From Rummeliibacillus sp. POC4 (lineage in GTDB: Bacteria; Bacillota; Bacilli; Bacillales_A; Planococcaceae), in contig NZ_QWUA01000009.1 of NCBI RefSeq assembly GCF_003576525.1, positions 1 through 64,000 on the forward strand: a stretch of DNA of 64,000 bases. The letters are read 5' to 3'. The stretch's first letter is position 1, and each line of letters opens with the position of its first letter. The position numbers were made by a program, and so were the translations under genes. Below the pieces are notes generated by a model. It saw nothing but the letters and a program-made list of their open reading frames with translations, ran no database searches and was not told the origin of the DNA. This document shows, piece after piece, positions 27,922-36,440 of this stretch.

Positions 27922-28272
27922 ATGTCAAAAAAAGTGCATGAATTTAATGACATTATCCGAAAGCTTCGCAAAGATTTATTTGGTAAAGGTCCTGAACGTA
28001 TTAATACTATATTTGTGGAAAATATGGCAGTTTCAACACTTTATGGTAATATAACACCTACAGAAAAATTTATCGCAAGTACAAAAGATGGATTGGAAAT
28101 GGTACATGCTGCACGTACAAAACTAATTCAAGATTTGTATGCGAAAGCAACACCTGAAGGTATGGAAGAATTGATGCAAGCAAAATTATTGCATCTATTT
28201 TCAGATATCAAGGTTGATCTCGATATGGCTGTTTCTGTTTTTATCTTTGACCGAAATATTGACGAACACTAG
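27922..28272 (+). CDS. DUF2294 family protein
   Basis: The 116-residue cytoplasmic protein matches the DUF2294 family (YbcI-like). It has an N-terminal amphipathic helix (EFNDIIRKLRKDLFGKGPE), a central TIFVENMAVSTLYGNITPTEK and a C-terminal FSDIKVDLDMAVSVFIFD. The function is unknown. TAGGAGG precedes the ATG. It lies 8 bases before fdhD and faces fdhF, so it is probably expressed with formate metabolism. Confidence 0.75.
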   Translation: MSKKVHEFNDIIRKLRKDLFGKGPERINTIFVENMAVSTLYGNITPTEKFIASTKDGLEMVHAARTKLIQDLYAKATPEGMEELMQAKLLHLFSDIKVDLDMAVSVFIFDRNIDEH

Positions 28273-28280
28273 GAGGATCT

Positions 28281-29075
28281 ATGGATACTGAAATTAAAAA
28301 AGAAATTCTTCGAGTAGAAAATGGGCAAGTGCAAAAAGTTGAAGATACAATCGTAACAGAATATGCTGTAACCGTTAAAGTTAATCAACAAGAATTTGTT
28401 ACGATGGTTTGCACGCCAGAATATGTCAAAGATATGGTTATTGGCTATTTAGCCTCAGAAAAAGTGATTACTCACTTTGACGACATTGAAAATATTTGGT
28501 TTCAAGAAAAAGAGGGCGTTGTACACGTCCAAACCAAAAAGGTAAACCCATTTGCGAATAAGTTACAAAATAAGCGCTATATTACATCCTGCTGTGGAAT
28601 GAGCAGACAGGGGTTTGTATTTGCGAGTGATGCACTAACTGCTAAGACAATGGAAGATATTCATATTCAATTGACTCCACAAAATTGTTTTGACCTTATG
28701 CAAAATATGCAGGACAATGCAGTGACCTTTCAAAAAACAGGTGGGGTTCACAATGCAGCCTTATGTGATGCTAAAGACATTATTTTGAGTCGTAAGGATA
28801 TTGGCCGCCACAATGCGCTTGATAAAATTTATGGCTATTGCTTACAAAATGATATTTCGATTCACGATAAGGTTATTGTATTTAGTGGCCGTATTTCATC
28901 GGAAATTTTAGTTAAGGTGTCTAAAATCGGATGTGAAATCATTCTTTCTAAGTCAGCTCCAACTGAATTAGCTTTACAATTAGCAGAACAATTAGGAATA
29001 ACAACTGTAGGATTTATTCGTCAAAATTCGTTAAATGTATATACACATCCAGAACGAATTCTATTAGATGTATAA
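28281..29075 (+). CDS. fdhD: Formate dehydrogenase accessory sulfurtransferase FdhD
   Basis: The 264-residue FdhD passes sulfur from cysteine desulfurase to the molybdenum cofactor before it enters formate dehydrogenase. The sulfur-relay loop is TSCCGMSRQGF (Cys104/Cys105), and the conserved TGGVHNAAL, RKDIGRHNALDK and FSGRISSEI are present. TAGGAGG precedes the start. It lies between the DUF2294 gene and moaA in one operon. Confidence 0.95.
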   Translation: MDTEIKKEILRVENGQVQKVEDTIVTEYAVTVKVNQQEFVTMVCTPEYVKDMVIGYLASEKVITHFDDIENIWFQEKEGVVHVQTKKVNPFANKLQNKRYITSCCGMSRQGFVFASDALTAKTMEDIHIQLTPQNCFDLMQNMQDNAVTFQKTGGVHNAALCDAKDIILSRKDIGRHNALDKIYGYCLQNDISIHDKVIVFSGRISSEILVKVSKIGCEIILSKSAPTELALQLAEQLGITTVGFIRQNSLNVYTHPERILLDV

Positions 29076-29108
29076 GTTTAGCAGTATCTGAACAAGGAGA
29101 TGAAAAGC

Positions 29109-30119
29109 ATGAATTTGATACAAGATCAATATAAGCGCCCATTGAGAGATTTACGTATTTCCGTAACGGATCGTTGCAATTTTCGTTGCCGCTATTGCAT
29201 GCCAGAGGAAATTTTTGGACCGGACTATGCCTTTTTACCATCTCAACAAATATTGTCATTTGATGAAATTGAGCGACTTGTTAAAATCTTTGTTTCTTTT
29301 GGTGTAAAAAAGATTCGTATTACAGGCGGTGAGCCTTTATTGCGAAAAAATATTGTAGAACTTATTGAGCGACTTCATCTTTTGCCTGGCGTAGAAGATA
29401 TTGCGATGACGACAAATGGTTCACTATTAAAAAGTTTTGCAGAGGATTTAGCAAAAGCAGGATTGTCACGTGTATCTGTTAGTCTAGATTCTTTAAATGA
29501 AGAACGCTTTTTATCCATGAATGGTCAACGTGGTAAAGTGAAAAATGTTCTTGCTGGAATTGAAAAAGCAGCTCAAGCAGGAATCCAGGTCAAAGTCAAT
29601 ATGGTTGTACAAAAGGGAAAAAATGAACAAGATATCATTCCTATGGCTCAATTCTTTAAAGACAAAAAACATACATTAAGATTTATAGAATATATGGATG
29701 TAGGAAATTCCAATGGCTGGCGCCTAGATGATGTTGTATCGAAAAAAGAAATTCTTCATGCGATTCAGCAATTTTCACCGATAGAGCCATTAAGTCCTAA
29801 TTATAAAGGAGAAGTGGCTACTCGTTATCAGTACAAAGATAGTGATCAAGAAATAGGTATTATTTCTTCTGTGACCGATTCATTTTGTTCTACTTGTTCA
29901 CGAGCACGTATTTCAGCTGAAGGAAAGCTTTATACTTGCTTATTTGCAACAGAAGGTACAGATTTACTTAAGCTTTTACGCTCTGGAGAAACTGATGAGA
30001 CAATTGCAAAATGCATTGCCGACGTCTGGCAGAATAGGACAGATCGCTATTCTGATGAGCGAAAAGAGCACACTTCATCCCCTAAGAGAAAGATAGAAAT
30101 GTCTCATATTGGTGGATGA
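29109..30119 (+). CDS. moaA: GTP 3',8-cyclase MoaA (radical SAM)
   Basis: MoaA makes the first molybdopterin intermediate from GTP with SAM and two [4Fe-4S] clusters. The radical SAM cysteines are Cys23, Cys27 and Cys30 in [10 protein letters not shown]. The second cluster motif is [10 protein letters not shown] with a third Cys in YTCLF, and the essential C-terminal Gly-Gly is present. The ATG at 29109 is chosen over 29100 because AAGGAG ends 9 bases upstream, whereas the first ATG overlaps it. The protein is 336 residues. It is followed by the formate channel gene. Confidence 0.95.
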   Translation: MNLIQDQYKRPLRDLRISVTDRCNFRCRYCMPEEIFGPDYAFLPSQQILSFDEIERLVKIFVSFGVKKIRITGGEPLLRKNIVELIERLHLLPGVEDIAMTTNGSLLKSFAEDLAKAGLSRVSVSLDSLNEERFLSMNGQRGKVKNVLAGIEKAAQAGIQVKVNMVVQKGKNEQDIIPMAQFFKDKKHTLRFIEYMDVGNSNGWRLDDVVSKKEILHAIQQFSPIEPLSPNYKGEVATRYQYKDSDQEIGIISSVTDSFCSTCSRARISAEGKLYTCLFATEGTDLLKLLRSGETDETIAKCIADVWQNRTDRYSDERKEHTSSPKRKIEMSHIGG

Positions 30120-30147
30120 TAAATTGATAGAAAAGAGGATTTATAGA

Positions 30148-30930
30148 ATGGCAGTTAATAAACCAGAAGAAATTACACAAATCGCCATTAATGCAGGTGT
30201 AACTAAAGTAAATAGTTCAATTTTAAAGATGTTAATCTTAGGATTTTTAGGGGGCGCATTTATCGCCTTAGGTTTTTTACTCGATATTCGAGTTAGTGGT
30301 AGTATGCCAGAAGCATGGGGAAGCTTCTCAACATTTGTAGGTGCAACAGTATTCCCATTAGGCCTTATTTTAGTATTATTAGCAGGTGCTGAATTAATCA
30401 CAGGAAATATGATGTCTGTAGCAATGGCTTTATATGCTAAGAAAATTTCAATTCCAGCATTATTAAAAAACTGGTTTTGGGTAACACTTGCCAACTTAGT
30501 TGGTGCTTTATTTGTAGCTTACTTCTTTGGACATGTTGTTGGCTTAACAGAAACAGGACCATTTTTAGATAAAACAGTAGCTATCGCAAAAGCAAAAACT
30601 GCTGATTCTTTCTTACAAACATTTATTTCTGCTGCTGGTTGTAACTGGCTTGTATGTTTAGCTGTTTGGTTATCTTTCGGTGCGACTGATTTTGGTGGTA
30701 AAGTTGCAGGTATTTGGTTCCCTGTTACAGCGTTTGTTGCAATTGGTTTCCAACACGTTGTTGCCAATATGTTCGTTATTCCAGCTGCAATTTTTGCAGG
30801 ACAAGTTACTTGGCGAGCATTCGTAGGAAATGTTATCCCAGCTTTCTTAGGAAATGTTGTTGGTGGTGCCATTTTTTTTGGCTTATTCTACTATATTTCA
30901 TATGCAAAATCAAAAACTACAACAAAATAA
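30148..30930 (+). CDS. Formate/nitrite transporter family channel
   Basis: The 260-residue protein has six membrane helices, with the FNT-type repeats MSVAMALYAKKIS and QHVVANMFVIPAAIF. The helix-break region is GCNWLVCLAVWL. FocA/FdhC/NirC channels pass formate or nitrite across the membrane; formate is inferred from the fdhF/fdhD context. The start is ATG 30148, with AGAGGAT 7 bases upstream; the longer frame from 30109 overlaps moaA and lacks a site. Confidence 0.9.
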   Translation: MAVNKPEEITQIAINAGVTKVNSSILKMLILGFLGGAFIALGFLLDIRVSGSMPEAWGSFSTFVGATVFPLGLILVLLAGAELITGNMMSVAMALYAKKISIPALLKNWFWVTLANLVGALFVAYFFGHVVGLTETGPFLDKTVAIAKAKTADSFLQTFISAAGCNWLVCLAVWLSFGATDFGGKVAGIWFPVTAFVAIGFQHVVANMFVIPAAIFAGQVTWRAFVGNVIPAFLGNVVGGAIFFGLFYYISYAKSKTTTK

Positions 30931-30950
30931 AACAAAATAAAGAACACAAA

Positions 30951-30976
30951 AAAACCGGCTTATGCCGGTTTTTTAA
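30951..30976. terminator. Bidirectional terminator between the formate channel gene and moaC
   Basis: AAAACCGGC-TTAT-GCCGGTTTT forms a 9-bp stem with a 4-base loop. T-runs occur on both strands. Confidence 0.9.
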
Positions 30977-31461
30977 AAACGTTCATTTAAAAAGGTACCG
31001 CTTTTACCACCAGTTTTTTGTACAAGATAAGTGTCTTGAATCACCATCGATTTATCGACAGCCTTGCACATATCGTAGAAGGTTAGAGCAGCAATGGAGA
31101 CAGCTGTTAATGCTTCCATCTCAACCCCTGTATTTCCTTTACATTTTACAAGTACTTCTATATGAAGTGCGTACCCTGAATCTGTTTTTTCGTAGTTAAA
31201 TGTAAAATCCGTCCCCTGTAACATGATAGTGTGACACATCGGAATAAGATCAGAGGTTTTCTTTGCGCCCATAATTCCTGCAATTTGTGCAACTTGTGTG
31301 GGATCTCCCTTTTTAATATTCCCTTGTTGAATGGCTTCGTATAATTTAGTTGATAATAGAACAGTACTTCGTGCAATAGCTGTTCGTTTCGTTTCTTTTT
31401 TTTCGGATATATCGACCATTTTAGGACGACCTTCTTCATTCCAATGCGTAAATTCAGTCAT
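30973..31461 (-). CDS. moaC: Cyclic pyranopterin monophosphate synthase MoaC
   Basis: The 162-residue MoaC turns the MoaA product into cyclic pyranopterin monophosphate. Conserved elements are [31 protein letters not shown] and the C-terminal [19 protein letters not shown] with KAVDKSM. The size is normal. It overlaps mobA by 8 bases and is last in the minus-strand operon moaB-mobA-moaC. Confidence 0.95.
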   Translation of the reverse strand: MTEFTHWNEEGRPKMVDISEKKETKRTAIARSTVLLSTKLYEAIQQGNIKKGDPTQVAQIAGIMGAKKTSDLIPMCHTIMLQGTDFTFNYEKTDSGYALHIEVLVKCKGNTGVEMEALTAVSIAALTFYDMCKAVDKSMVIQDTYLVQKTGGKSGTFLNERF

Positions 31462-32056
31462 GATAAACTCCTTTTTTGTGCTGTATTGAGTAATTGGGCC
31501 AATCAGTTATGGCGTTAATATTGATGAATACTTGCTCATCATCTGGGATAGATACATAGCAAACATTCAGTTGGTTGAGTAATGATTGCATACTTCTTTT
31601 ATTTTGCTGCAATAATTTTTCTGTTTTTTGCAATACACGACGATGGTAGAGTGCAGCTAGTGGCTGTATTTTATCCGATTGCATAGGTACGATAGCGTCA
31701 TATGTATCGTCTACAACGGATAACATCTTGTTAACAAAAGATGTTGTTATATAGGGCATATCACATGCAAGTACGAAAAACCAATCGGCATCTGGTGTAT
31801 TGGATATAATATGATGTATCGCAAAAAGCGGTCCTTGATGTACTGTTTTCTCGATACTCAAGCGAACATCCTTGTCTTTGAATTTCGTGGATAATGATGC
31901 GTTTGTTGAAATAATAAGTGGTTTAAGTCCAGTTTTTTTTAATGCTTGTAAGCTATATTGATATAAGAGTTGCCCATTGAAATTTTCAAACATTTTTGGC
32001 TTTCCATATCTAGAGGATTGACCACCAGCTAATACGACACCTGCAATTTTTGTCAT
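31454..32056 (-). CDS. mobA: Molybdenum cofactor guanylyltransferase MobA
   Basis: The 200-residue MobA attaches GMP to the molybdenum cofactor, giving the guanine dinucleotide form that formate dehydrogenases need. The nucleotide-binding signature [15 protein letters not shown] is near residue 7 and ACDMPYIT near 96. It overlaps moaB by 4 bases (ATGA) and moaC by 8, indicating translational coupling. Confidence 0.92.
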   Translation of the reverse strand: MTKIAGVVLAGGQSSRYGKPKMFENFNGQLLYQYSLQALKKTGLKPLIISTNASLSTKFKDKDVRLSIEKTVHQGPLFAIHHIISNTPDADWFFVLACDMPYITTSFVNKMLSVVDDTYDAIVPMQSDKIQPLAALYHRRVLQKTEKLLQQNKRSMQSLLNQLNVCYVSIPDDEQVFININAITDWPNYSIQHKKGVYHD

Positions 32057-32544
32057 CGATGTAACTCACCTATAAAATGTTGCACTGTAGGAATGATGAG
32101 TTTACTCATCCCAAGTTTAACTGCATTTGTTGAACCAGGTAGTGCATAAATAGCAGTTTGTTTTAAGCAACCGGCAACAGCGCGACTAAACATGGCACGC
32201 GGACCTATTTCTTCATAGCTCAATGAGCGAAATAGTTCACCAAACCCATGCATTTCTTTTTCAAAAAGCGGTGTTAATGCTTCATATGTGACATCTCGTA
32301 ACGTAAATCCTGTACCACCTGTTACAATGATTGCATTAATAGCATCATCATCACACCAAGCTTGTACTTGTTGATCAATTGTGGCAGCATCATCTTTTAC
32401 AATACAATAATCAGCAGTGTGAAATCCAACTTCTTCAAGAAGTGCTTTAATTTGTTGGCCACCCTTATCTGTCTCTATTGTGCGGGTATCACTAACAGTT
32501 AAAACTGCAGCATGTATGTCACGATCTTTATGGGTTGGATGCAT
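32053..32544 (-). CDS. moaB: MoaB, molybdopterin adenylyltransferase
   Basis: The 163-residue MogA/MoaB-fold protein adenylates molybdopterin before metal insertion. Visible are AAVLTVSDTRT near residue 10, IVTGGTGFTLRDVTYEA near 75 and the final ALPGSTNAVKLGM. The start is ATG 32544 (MHPTH), with AGGAGG 6 bases upstream, rather than the longer frame to 32571. It is first in the moaB-mobA-moaC operon and divergent from moeB. Confidence 0.92.
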   Translation of the reverse strand: MHPTHKDRDIHAAVLTVSDTRTIETDKGGQQIKALLEEVGFHTADYCIVKDDAATIDQQVQAWCDDDAINAIIVTGGTGFTLRDVTYEALTPLFEKEMHGFGELFRSLSYEEIGPRAMFSRAVAGCLKQTAIYALPGSTNAVKLGMSKLIIPTVQHFIGELHR

Positions 32545-32638
32545 TGTGAATCCTCCTATTGATAGAATCAATGATTAATTATAACGATATAAAATGAAAG
32601 GTCAAATAAAATTTAATAAGAGAAAGGCAGAGTTTTAA

Positions 32639-33655
32639 ATGAATGATCGATATTCTAGACAACAATTGTTTCAGCCGATTGGTGAAAAAGGGCAGGAACT
32701 ATTGCAACAAAAACATGTACTTATTGTAGGAGCTGGAGCATTAGGTAGTGCTAGTGCAGAGGCTATTGTACGAGCCGGTGTAGGTAAAGTGACAATTGTG
32801 GACCGAGATTATGTTGAATGGAGTAATTTACAACGTCAACAATTGTATAGTGAAGAAGAAGCTGAGCAAAAAATACCTAAGGCAGTTGCAGCACAGGATA
32901 GATTAAAACGTATTAATTCGAACGTGGAGATTCATGGAATCGTCATGGATGCAAGAGCAGAGTCACTAGAGAGTATCGTACATGATGTAGATATTATGAT
33001 TGATGGTACTGACAATTTTGATATTCGTTTTGTTATGAATGATCTAGCACAAAAATACCAAATTCCTTGGATATATGGCTCGTGCGTTGGAAGTTACGGT
33101 ACAACTTATACGATCATTCCTGGAAAAACTCCATGCCTTCACTGTTTAATGCAGTCAGTGCCGAATATGACGATTACTTGCGATACAGCAGGTATAATTA
33201 GTCCAACTGTTCAAATAGTAGCAGCTTATCAAGTAGCAGAGGCTTTGAAAATTTTAGTGGGAGATTGGAACGCTGTATGTAAGACGTATCGAACCTTTGA
33301 TGTTTGGAATAATCAGCATTATGATATGCGTGTACAAAATGCGAAAAAAGATGATTGTCTGTCATGCGGTGAAAGCGCAATTTACCCATATCTATCTTAT
33401 GAAAATCAAACAAAAGTGGATGTATTATGTGGACGGAATGCTGTACAAATTCGCCCAGTTCGACCAGATGGGTATAATTTAAATTACTTAGCACAGCAAC
33501 TTCAAAAGCATGGCACTATTCAACAAAATCCATATTTAATATCATGTCAATTAAAGGATTATCGCCTGGTGATTTTTAAGGATGGTCGAGTACTTGTACA
33601 TGGTACAAATGATGCAAAGCAAGCAAAAAATTTATATTACAGTTTATTAGGTTAA
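32639..33655 (+). CDS. moeB: MoeB/ThiF-type adenylyltransferase
   Basis: The 338-residue E1-like enzyme adenylates the C-terminal glycine of MoaD so that it can be thiolated. Visible are the ATP-binding VGAGALGSASAE near 31, the RxxRQ-like SNLQRQQL, the zinc cysteines CLHCLMQ and CLSCGE, and the loop TCDTAGII. A C-terminal extension of about 90 residues follows. The ThiS branch of the family looks similar, but the location in a full molybdenum cofactor operon favours MoeB. AAAGG lies upstream. Confidence 0.9.
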   Translation: MNDRYSRQQLFQPIGEKGQELLQQKHVLIVGAGALGSASAEAIVRAGVGKVTIVDRDYVEWSNLQRQQLYSEEEAEQKIPKAVAAQDRLKRINSNVEIHGIVMDARAESLESIVHDVDIMIDGTDNFDIRFVMNDLAQKYQIPWIYGSCVGSYGTTYTIIPGKTPCLHCLMQSVPNMTITCDTAGIISPTVQIVAAYQVAEALKILVGDWNAVCKTYRTFDVWNNQHYDMRVQNAKKDDCLSCGESAIYPYLSYENQTKVDVLCGRNAVQIRPVRPDGYNLNYLAQQLQKHGTIQQNPYLISCQLKDYRLVIFKDGRVLVHGTNDAKQAKNLYYSLLG

Positions 33656-33668
33656 GGAGCGTATGAAA

Positions 33669-34958
33669 ATGTTAGAAAAAAGAACACCAATTGCAGTCGG
33701 TGAGGCTGTTCGTCGCATAATGCAATTTGCTTTTACAGGAACAAAAGAAATGGTACCGTTAACTAAGTCGTTTGGTCGTTTTTTAGCAGAAGATTTAAAA
33801 GCAGATCATGACGTACCAGCCTTTGATCGCTCACCTTATGACGGTTTTGCAATACGTGCTGAGGACAGCGAATGTGCTTCAGCTGATCATCCTGTCTCTT
33901 TTGAAGTGGTAGGAGAAATTGGAGCTGGCTTTGTTTTTCCAGAACAAGTACAAGAGGGACAAGCTGTCCGTATTATGACAGGAGCTCCAATTCCAGAAGG
34001 CTGTAATGCAGTTGTTATGCTGGAATTATCAAAGACATATGAAAAAGACGGTAAGTCTTATATGGAGATTAAACGTGCTTATAAAGAGGGCGACAACATT
34101 TCATATCAAGGAGAAGATATGAAAAGAGGAGAAACACTTGTTCAAAAAGGAACGTATATTAATCCAGGTGTTTCTGCATTATTAGCTACTTTTGGTTATC
34201 GTGAAGTACCTGTAACACGTAAACCAGTCATTGGAGTGATTGCAACTGGAAGCGAATTGTTAGAACCAGATGAGGCACTTCAACCTGGTAAAATTCGTAA
34301 TAGTAATGCTTATATGATATTGGCTCAGATCGAACGTGTTGGAGCAGAAGCACGTTACTTTGGTAAATTTAGTGATAATCTTGATATTTGTATTGAAGCA
34401 GTGAAATCTGCTTTATCGGAAGTGGACATACTCATAACAACTGGTGGTGTTTCAGTAGGGGACTATGACTACTTGCCTGCAATTTATAAGGCACTTGGTG
34501 CAGAAGTGTTATTTAATAAAGTAGCAATGCGTCCCGGTAGTGTGACAACTGTTGCACAGCGTGATGGACAGCTATTATATGGACTTTCAGGAAATCCTTC
34601 TGCTTGCTATGTTGGTTTTGAGCTATTTGTTCGTCCAGTTGTACGGACAGCATTTTCAAATCCAACACCACATTTACACAGAGAACAGGCAATATTAGGA
34701 GAGGATTTCAAAAAGGCAAATCCATTTACACGCTTTATCCGTGCAAGTGTATCCTTTGAAAATGGACAGCTTATTGCAGCACCATCAGGCTTTAATAAAT
34801 CGAGTGCTGTTTCCTCTTTAGCAAAAGCTCAAGCTTTCATCGTACTACCAGGTGGTACGCGCGGTTATGAAAAGGGCATGCGTGTAGACGTATTATTACT
34901 AGAGGATGGACTAGGGAGTGAGTGGCCTTGGGACAACATTGTGCCGTCCTACAGATAG
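33669..34958 (+). CDS. moeA: Molybdopterin molybdotransferase MoeA
   Basis: MoeA inserts molybdenum into adenylated molybdopterin. The 429-residue protein shows the family landmarks: DVPAFDRSPYDGFA, IMTGAPIPEGCNAVV, IGVIATGSELL, ITTGGVSVGDYDY, FNKVAMRPG and LSGNPSACYV. The ATG at 33669 is preferred over 33663 because AAGGAG (33654-33659) is 9 bases upstream of it and only 3 from the first. It overlaps mobB by 37 bases. Confidence 0.94.
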   Translation: MLEKRTPIAVGEAVRRIMQFAFTGTKEMVPLTKSFGRFLAEDLKADHDVPAFDRSPYDGFAIRAEDSECASADHPVSFEVVGEIGAGFVFPEQVQEGQAVRIMTGAPIPEGCNAVVMLELSKTYEKDGKSYMEIKRAYKEGDNISYQGEDMKRGETLVQKGTYINPGVSALLATFGYREVPVTRKPVIGVIATGSELLEPDEALQPGKIRNSNAYMILAQIERVGAEARYFGKFSDNLDICIEAVKSALSEVDILITTGGVSVGDYDYLPAIYKALGAEVLFNKVAMRPGSVTTVAQRDGQLLYGLSGNPSACYVGFELFVRPVVRTAFSNPTPHLHREQAILGEDFKKANPFTRFIRASVSFENGQLIAAPSGFNKSSAVSSLAKAQAFIVLPGGTRGYEKGMRVDVLLLEDGLGSEWPWDNIVPSYR

Positions 34959-35437
34959 TAGGCTACCAAAATAGTGGCAAGACAACATTAATGGAGAAAC
35001 TAATTATTGCGGCAACAGCAGAAGGGGCACGTGTTGCAACGATTAAGCATCATGGTCATGGTGGAGCTCCAACAGCTGTAAATCGAAAAGACAGTCAACG
35101 CCATGAACAAGCGGGAGCGATTGTTGCTGGTGTCGAAGGAGCAGGTACATTGTTTTTGACTATTCAGCAAGCATCTTGGAAACTAAAGGAGCTTGTTGAA
35201 TTATATCAACAATTTCAGCCTGATTTGATTTTAGTAGAGGGCTATAAGAATGAAGATTATCCAAAGGTCGTATTAATCCGTCATCAGGAAGATGTCGCTA
35301 GTTTGAAGAAACTGACAAATATCATTTGCGTGCTTTATTGGCAAGATGTAGACCCATCAACTTTTACATGCCCTGTCTATCCGATAAAGCAAGAAGATCT
35401 TTATTTGAATCTTTTACTGGAAAAAGTGAGGAATTAG
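34922..35437 (+). CDS. mobB: Molybdopterin-guanine dinucleotide biosynthesis protein MobB
   Basis: The 171-residue P-loop protein has Walker A GYQNSGKTTL at about residue 14 and a later ILVEGYKNEDYPK typical of MobB. MobB binds GTP and assists MobA. The start is GTG at 34922, preceded by GGGAG, and lies inside the end of moeA. It is followed 1 base later by moaE. Confidence 0.92.
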   Translation: MALGQHCAVLQIVGYQNSGKTTLMEKLIIAATAEGARVATIKHHGHGGAPTAVNRKDSQRHEQAGAIVAGVEGAGTLFLTIQQASWKLKELVELYQQFQPDLILVEGYKNEDYPKVVLIRHQEDVASLKKLTNIICVLYWQDVDPSTFTCPVYPIKQEDLYLNLLLEKVRN

Positions 35438-35438
35438 A

Positions 35439-35915
35439 ATGGAAGAAAATTTATTTATTATCACAGATCAGCCTATTCGCGTAGAGGAAGTTACAAAAAA
35501 GGTTGAGAGTCGCAATGCAGGTGCTATTACTGTTTTTATTGGAACGGTTAGAGAATTGACAAAGGGTAAAAAAACTTTGCATTTAGAGTATCAAGCGTAT
35601 CCACCAATGGCGATTAAAATGTTTCAACAAATAGAAAAAGAAATAAAAGAAAAATGGCCAGAAGTACAGATTGCTATTACGCATCGTATAGGACGTCTAG
35701 AAATTTCAGATATTGCAGTTGTTATTGCTGTGTCCTCACCACACCGAAAAATAGCCTATGAGGCAAATGAATACGCTATTGATCGTATAAAGCAAATTGT
35801 ACCGATTTGGAAAAAGGAATTTTGGGAAGATGGTACAGCTTGGATAGGCGATCAGCTCGAGAATGTACCTTATCCGTCAGAAACACCTTTTGAGGAAGGA
35901 GATAAGCATGATTAA
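35439..35915 (+). CDS. moaE: Molybdopterin synthase catalytic subunit MoaE
   Basis: The 158-residue large subunit of molybdopterin synthase takes sulfur from thiocarboxylated MoaD to make molybdopterin. Conserved are AGAITVFIGTVRE, LHLEYQAYPPMA, THRIGRLEI and PIWKKEFWEDG with the catalytic lysines. It overlaps moaD by 8 bases. Confidence 0.95.
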   Translation: MEENLFIITDQPIRVEEVTKKVESRNAGAITVFIGTVRELTKGKKTLHLEYQAYPPMAIKMFQQIEKEIKEKWPEVQIAITHRIGRLEISDIAVVIAVSSPHRKIAYEANEYAIDRIKQIVPIWKKEFWEDGTAWIGDQLENVPYPSETPFEEGDKHD

Positions 35916-36141
35916 CATCTTACTTTTTGCACAACTACAAGAGGCAGCTGGTCACTCACAAGTTACAATGGATGCCTCAGAAGTAACCGTTCAACAAGTA
36001 AAAGAGTGGTTAGAGAAGCAGTATACTTTAACATCTTTACACCAAACGATGACTGCCGTAAACGAGGAATTTGCAACCGATGATACAATTGTAAAATCTG
36101 GTGATACAGTAGCGTTAATCCCACCGATTAGTGGTGGTTAG
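35908..36141 (+). CDS. moaD: Molybdopterin synthase sulfur carrier subunit MoaD
   Basis: The 77-residue ubiquitin-fold protein ends in IPPISGG; the terminal Gly-Gly is the site of adenylation by MoeB and thiocarboxylation. The start is ATG 35908 (MINILLFAQL), with GGAAGGAG about 8 bases upstream; the longer frame from 35863 lies inside moaE. It is the last gene of moeB-moeA-mobB-moaE-moaD. Confidence 0.93.
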   Translation: MINILLFAQLQEAAGHSQVTMDASEVTVQQVKEWLEKQYTLTSLHQTMTAVNEEFATDDTIVKSGDTVALIPPISGG

Positions 36142-36227
36142 AAAGTCTATCTACTATCAAGTAATGTTCTTTAAAATAACTAGTTTCATGTTTGTGAATT
36201 CAATAGTATTTTTAAGTTCTCTACATA

Positions 36228-36265
36228 CTCCTAATCTCTATTTTGTGAGGTTAGGGGTTTTTTTA
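36228..36265 (+). terminator. Terminator after moaD
   Basis: CTCCTAATCTC (36228-36238) pairs with GAGGTTAGGGG (36247-36257), with wobble pairs, then seven T. The rest of the 36142-36440 gap shows only AT-rich DNA. Confidence 0.7.
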
Positions 36266-36440
36266 TTATGTAATTATAGTGAACAAATTTAAAAATCTTA
36301 AATTGAATAATTAGAAATACCCTATAAAATGCGAAAAACTCTATCGATAGAACGGATTTTCTAATCTTAATAGGAAAAGGTTAGAAGAATATTGAATTCT
36401 TATAAAGAGTAAGAATATTCTTTCGCAAAGGGGAAATCAT

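Noticed and set aside
30714-31199. 161-codon plus-strand frame across the end of the formate channel gene and moaC
   Set aside because: It overlaps two well-supported genes in other frames and its composition (runs of Cys, Tyr and Arg) is typical of a shadow frame.
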